From JACCYX01 sp964610045 (GTDB lineage Bacteria > Chloroflexota > Chloroflexia > Thermomicrobiales > UBA6265): 64,000 bases of DNA. Made by a program: the position numbers and the translations under genes. Within the stretch, counting starts at the first letter, position 1. Every line of letters starts with the position of its first letter. Of this stretch, positions 62,858 through 64,000 are shown one piece after another. The stretch covers positions 1 through 64,000 of the forward strand of contig CAZSUN010000002.1 in NCBI GenBank assembly GCA_964610045.1, written 5' to 3'. The notes under the pieces are model-generated. The model was not told where the DNA came from, ran no database searches, and saw only the letters and a program-made list of their open reading frames with translations.

Positions 62858-64000
62858 ATGATCGAGCCCAACCTCAAAACCGGTCACGACCTGCCGGCCA
62901 CCGCCCCCGTGGTGATCGTCGGCGCCGGGATCGTTGGGATCGCCACCGCCTGGTTCCTCGCCCGGCGCGGGATCACCGCCCTGTTGGTCGACGCCGCGGA
63001 TGGCATTGCCATGCGCACCACTGCCATGTCGGCGCATTGCATCCGGGCCCAATTCAGCGAGCCTGACTCGATTGCGATGATGTCTGAAAGCCTCGGCTTC
63101 TACGAGCGATTCGCCGAGTTGCTGCAGCTGCCGCAGGGCGCGTCGCCAATCGGGCTCGTGCAGCATGGCTATCTCTTCGCTTCGACCGATCCTTCCGATG
63201 AGGACGACTTCGCCGTGCGCGTTCAGTTCCAGCACGCACATGGCCTCAATGATGTCACCTTGCTGCGAGGTGATGAAGTCCGGCATCGTTACCCGTGGTT
63301 GTCTCCGGAAATCGCCGTTGCCACCTATCGCGAACGAGACGGCTGGATCGACAGTGCCCGCGCCGTCAACCTGATGGCAGCCGCGGCCGGATGCCCGGTT
63401 CATCTCGGGGTGGAGGTGCGTCGGATACACGTCGAGCGGGATGCGGTCCGGGCGATCGAGACGTCACACGGGACGATTGCCACGAACACGGTCATTCTCG
63501 CTGCGGGTCCCTACTCCGGAGTGATCTCCCCGGTTCCGCTTCCGCTTTCGCCGGTGCGGCGTCACCGCCTGATCGTGCGTCCACAGCGCGAGATCCCGCA
63601 ATCGGGACCAGTAACGATCGATGCGAATACAGGCGCGCACTGGCGACCCCATGCCGGTGGCGCGCTGATGGCCTGGGCCCAACCGGAAAATCCGGGTCCG
63701 CCGGTCTGGCCGGTGCCCACCGATCCCGGGTTCGTCGATCTCGTCCTTCGCGGGAAGCGAGGGGTCGGCAGACTCGCACCTTTCTGGCATGATCTTTGGC
63801 CTGGTTTCACCGAAAACGACCTTTACCTCACGGCGGGTCAGTACACCATTACTCCAGACCATCGCCCACTGATCGGAGCCATCGATGACATCGACGGTCT
63901 ATTCGTCAACACGGGCTACAGCGGTCATGGCATTATGGGCGCGCCTTCCGGGGCACGGTTGCTCGCCGATATCCTGACCGGATGTCAGGAAGACGACCAT
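62858..64000 (+). CDS. FAD-dependent oxidoreductase (DAO family), 3' end beyond window
   Basis: At least 381 aa, runs off the window in frame. The N-terminal dinucleotide motif is VVIVGAGIVGIATAWFLARRG. HCIRAQFSEPDSI and GWIDSARAVNLMAAAA are family-like, and the end TPDHRPLIGAIDDIDGLFVNTGYSGHGIMGAPSGARLLADIL is the conserved DAO C-terminus. Glycine/D-amino-acid oxidase or sarcosine-type amine oxidases are likely; the exact substrate is unknown. ATG 62858 has GGTGA 8 nt upstream; ATG 62843 is an alternative. Confidence 0.9.
   Translation, partial: MIEPNLKTGHDLPATAPVVIVGAGIVGIATAWFLARRGITALLVDAADGIAMRTTAMSAHCIRAQFSEPDSIAMMSESLGFYERFAELLQLPQGASPIGLVQHGYLFASTDPSDEDDFAVRVQFQHAHGLNDVTLLRGDEVRHRYPWLSPEIAVATYRERDGWIDSARAVNLMAAAAGCPVHLGVEVRRIHVERDAVRAIETSHGTIATNTVILAAGPYSGVISPVPLPLSPVRRHRLIVRPQREIPQSGPVTIDANTGAHWRPHAGGALMAWAQPENPGPPVWPVPTDPGFVDLVLRGKRGVGRLAPFWHDLWPGFTENDLYLTAGQYTITPDHRPLIGAIDDIDGLFVNTGYSGHGIMGAPSGARLLADILTGCQEDDH

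Overview
The window is a high-G+C chromosomal segment, most likely from a Chloroflexota bacterium of Thermomicrobia/Sphaerobacter type. That placement is inferred from the LexA-type SOS box with ImuB, a DUF6504-like protein and DnaE2, the compact dcw cluster, the many Tat-like and GTG-start genes, and the protein families present; no rRNA marker is available. Two 100-N gaps (22428-22527 and 35002-35101) show it is a scaffolded draft, probably metagenomic. The second gap is flanked by an identical 55-bp sequence and looks like an unmerged contig overlap.

Layout. 1-9.9 kb: partial tRNA-Gly, alpha-carbonic anhydrase, AIM24-like protein, tRNA-Ala with a clear promoter, a nuclease-fold protein, a VOC protein, ftsH, hpt, an SOS-boxed imuB with a DUF6504-like gene, two paralogous P-loop kinases, a small membrane protein and rsfS. 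10-20.9 kb: tRNA-Met, dnaE2, an orphan oligopeptide-type binding protein, a GNAT, an AlkA-like glycosylase coupled to a PAP2 membrane protein, an MFS exporter and an unknown gene. 20.9-28.6 kb: a PLD-type lipoprotein cut by the first gap, a two-component system, a Ser/Thr kinase with an SH3-like end, and a sugar isomerase plus Gfo/Idh/MocA dehydrogenase pair.

28.6-34.1 kb holds the most unusual locus. A kinase-like protein with a helical-rich C-terminus is divergent from two membrane genes: a two-TM protein with a long coiled-coil tail, and a MotB/ZorB-like protein with an Asp in its only TM helix, an Ala-rich stalk and an OmpA-like C-terminal domain. It resembles the Zorya/MotAB plan but has no recognisable MotA signature and none of the usual effectors.

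34.3-45.9 kb: thioredoxin, the second gap inside a palindromic repeat, nrdR, then a dcw cluster read on the minus strand as rsmH-murF-mraY-murD-murC/murB fusion-ddl-ftsZ. ftsI, ftsW, murE, murG, ftsQ and ftsA are not in the cluster. 46-57 kb: biotin-dependent carboxylase subunit, a tandemly duplicated module (TPM-like membrane protein plus GT-C glycosyltransferase), an alpha-glucan phosphorylase and a third GT-C type enzyme. 57-62.4 kb: a complete branched-chain amino-acid-type ABC transporter (livJ-livH-livM-livG-livF) with a recognisable promoter. The window ends inside an FAD-dependent amine/amino-acid oxidase.

Functional themes are SOS mutagenic repair, peptidoglycan and division, envelope sensing and glycosylation, and solute uptake. 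Several genes are joined by 4-bp stop/start overlaps, indicating translational coupling: glycosylase/PAP2, kinase/regulator, rsmH/murF/mraY, and TPM/GT.
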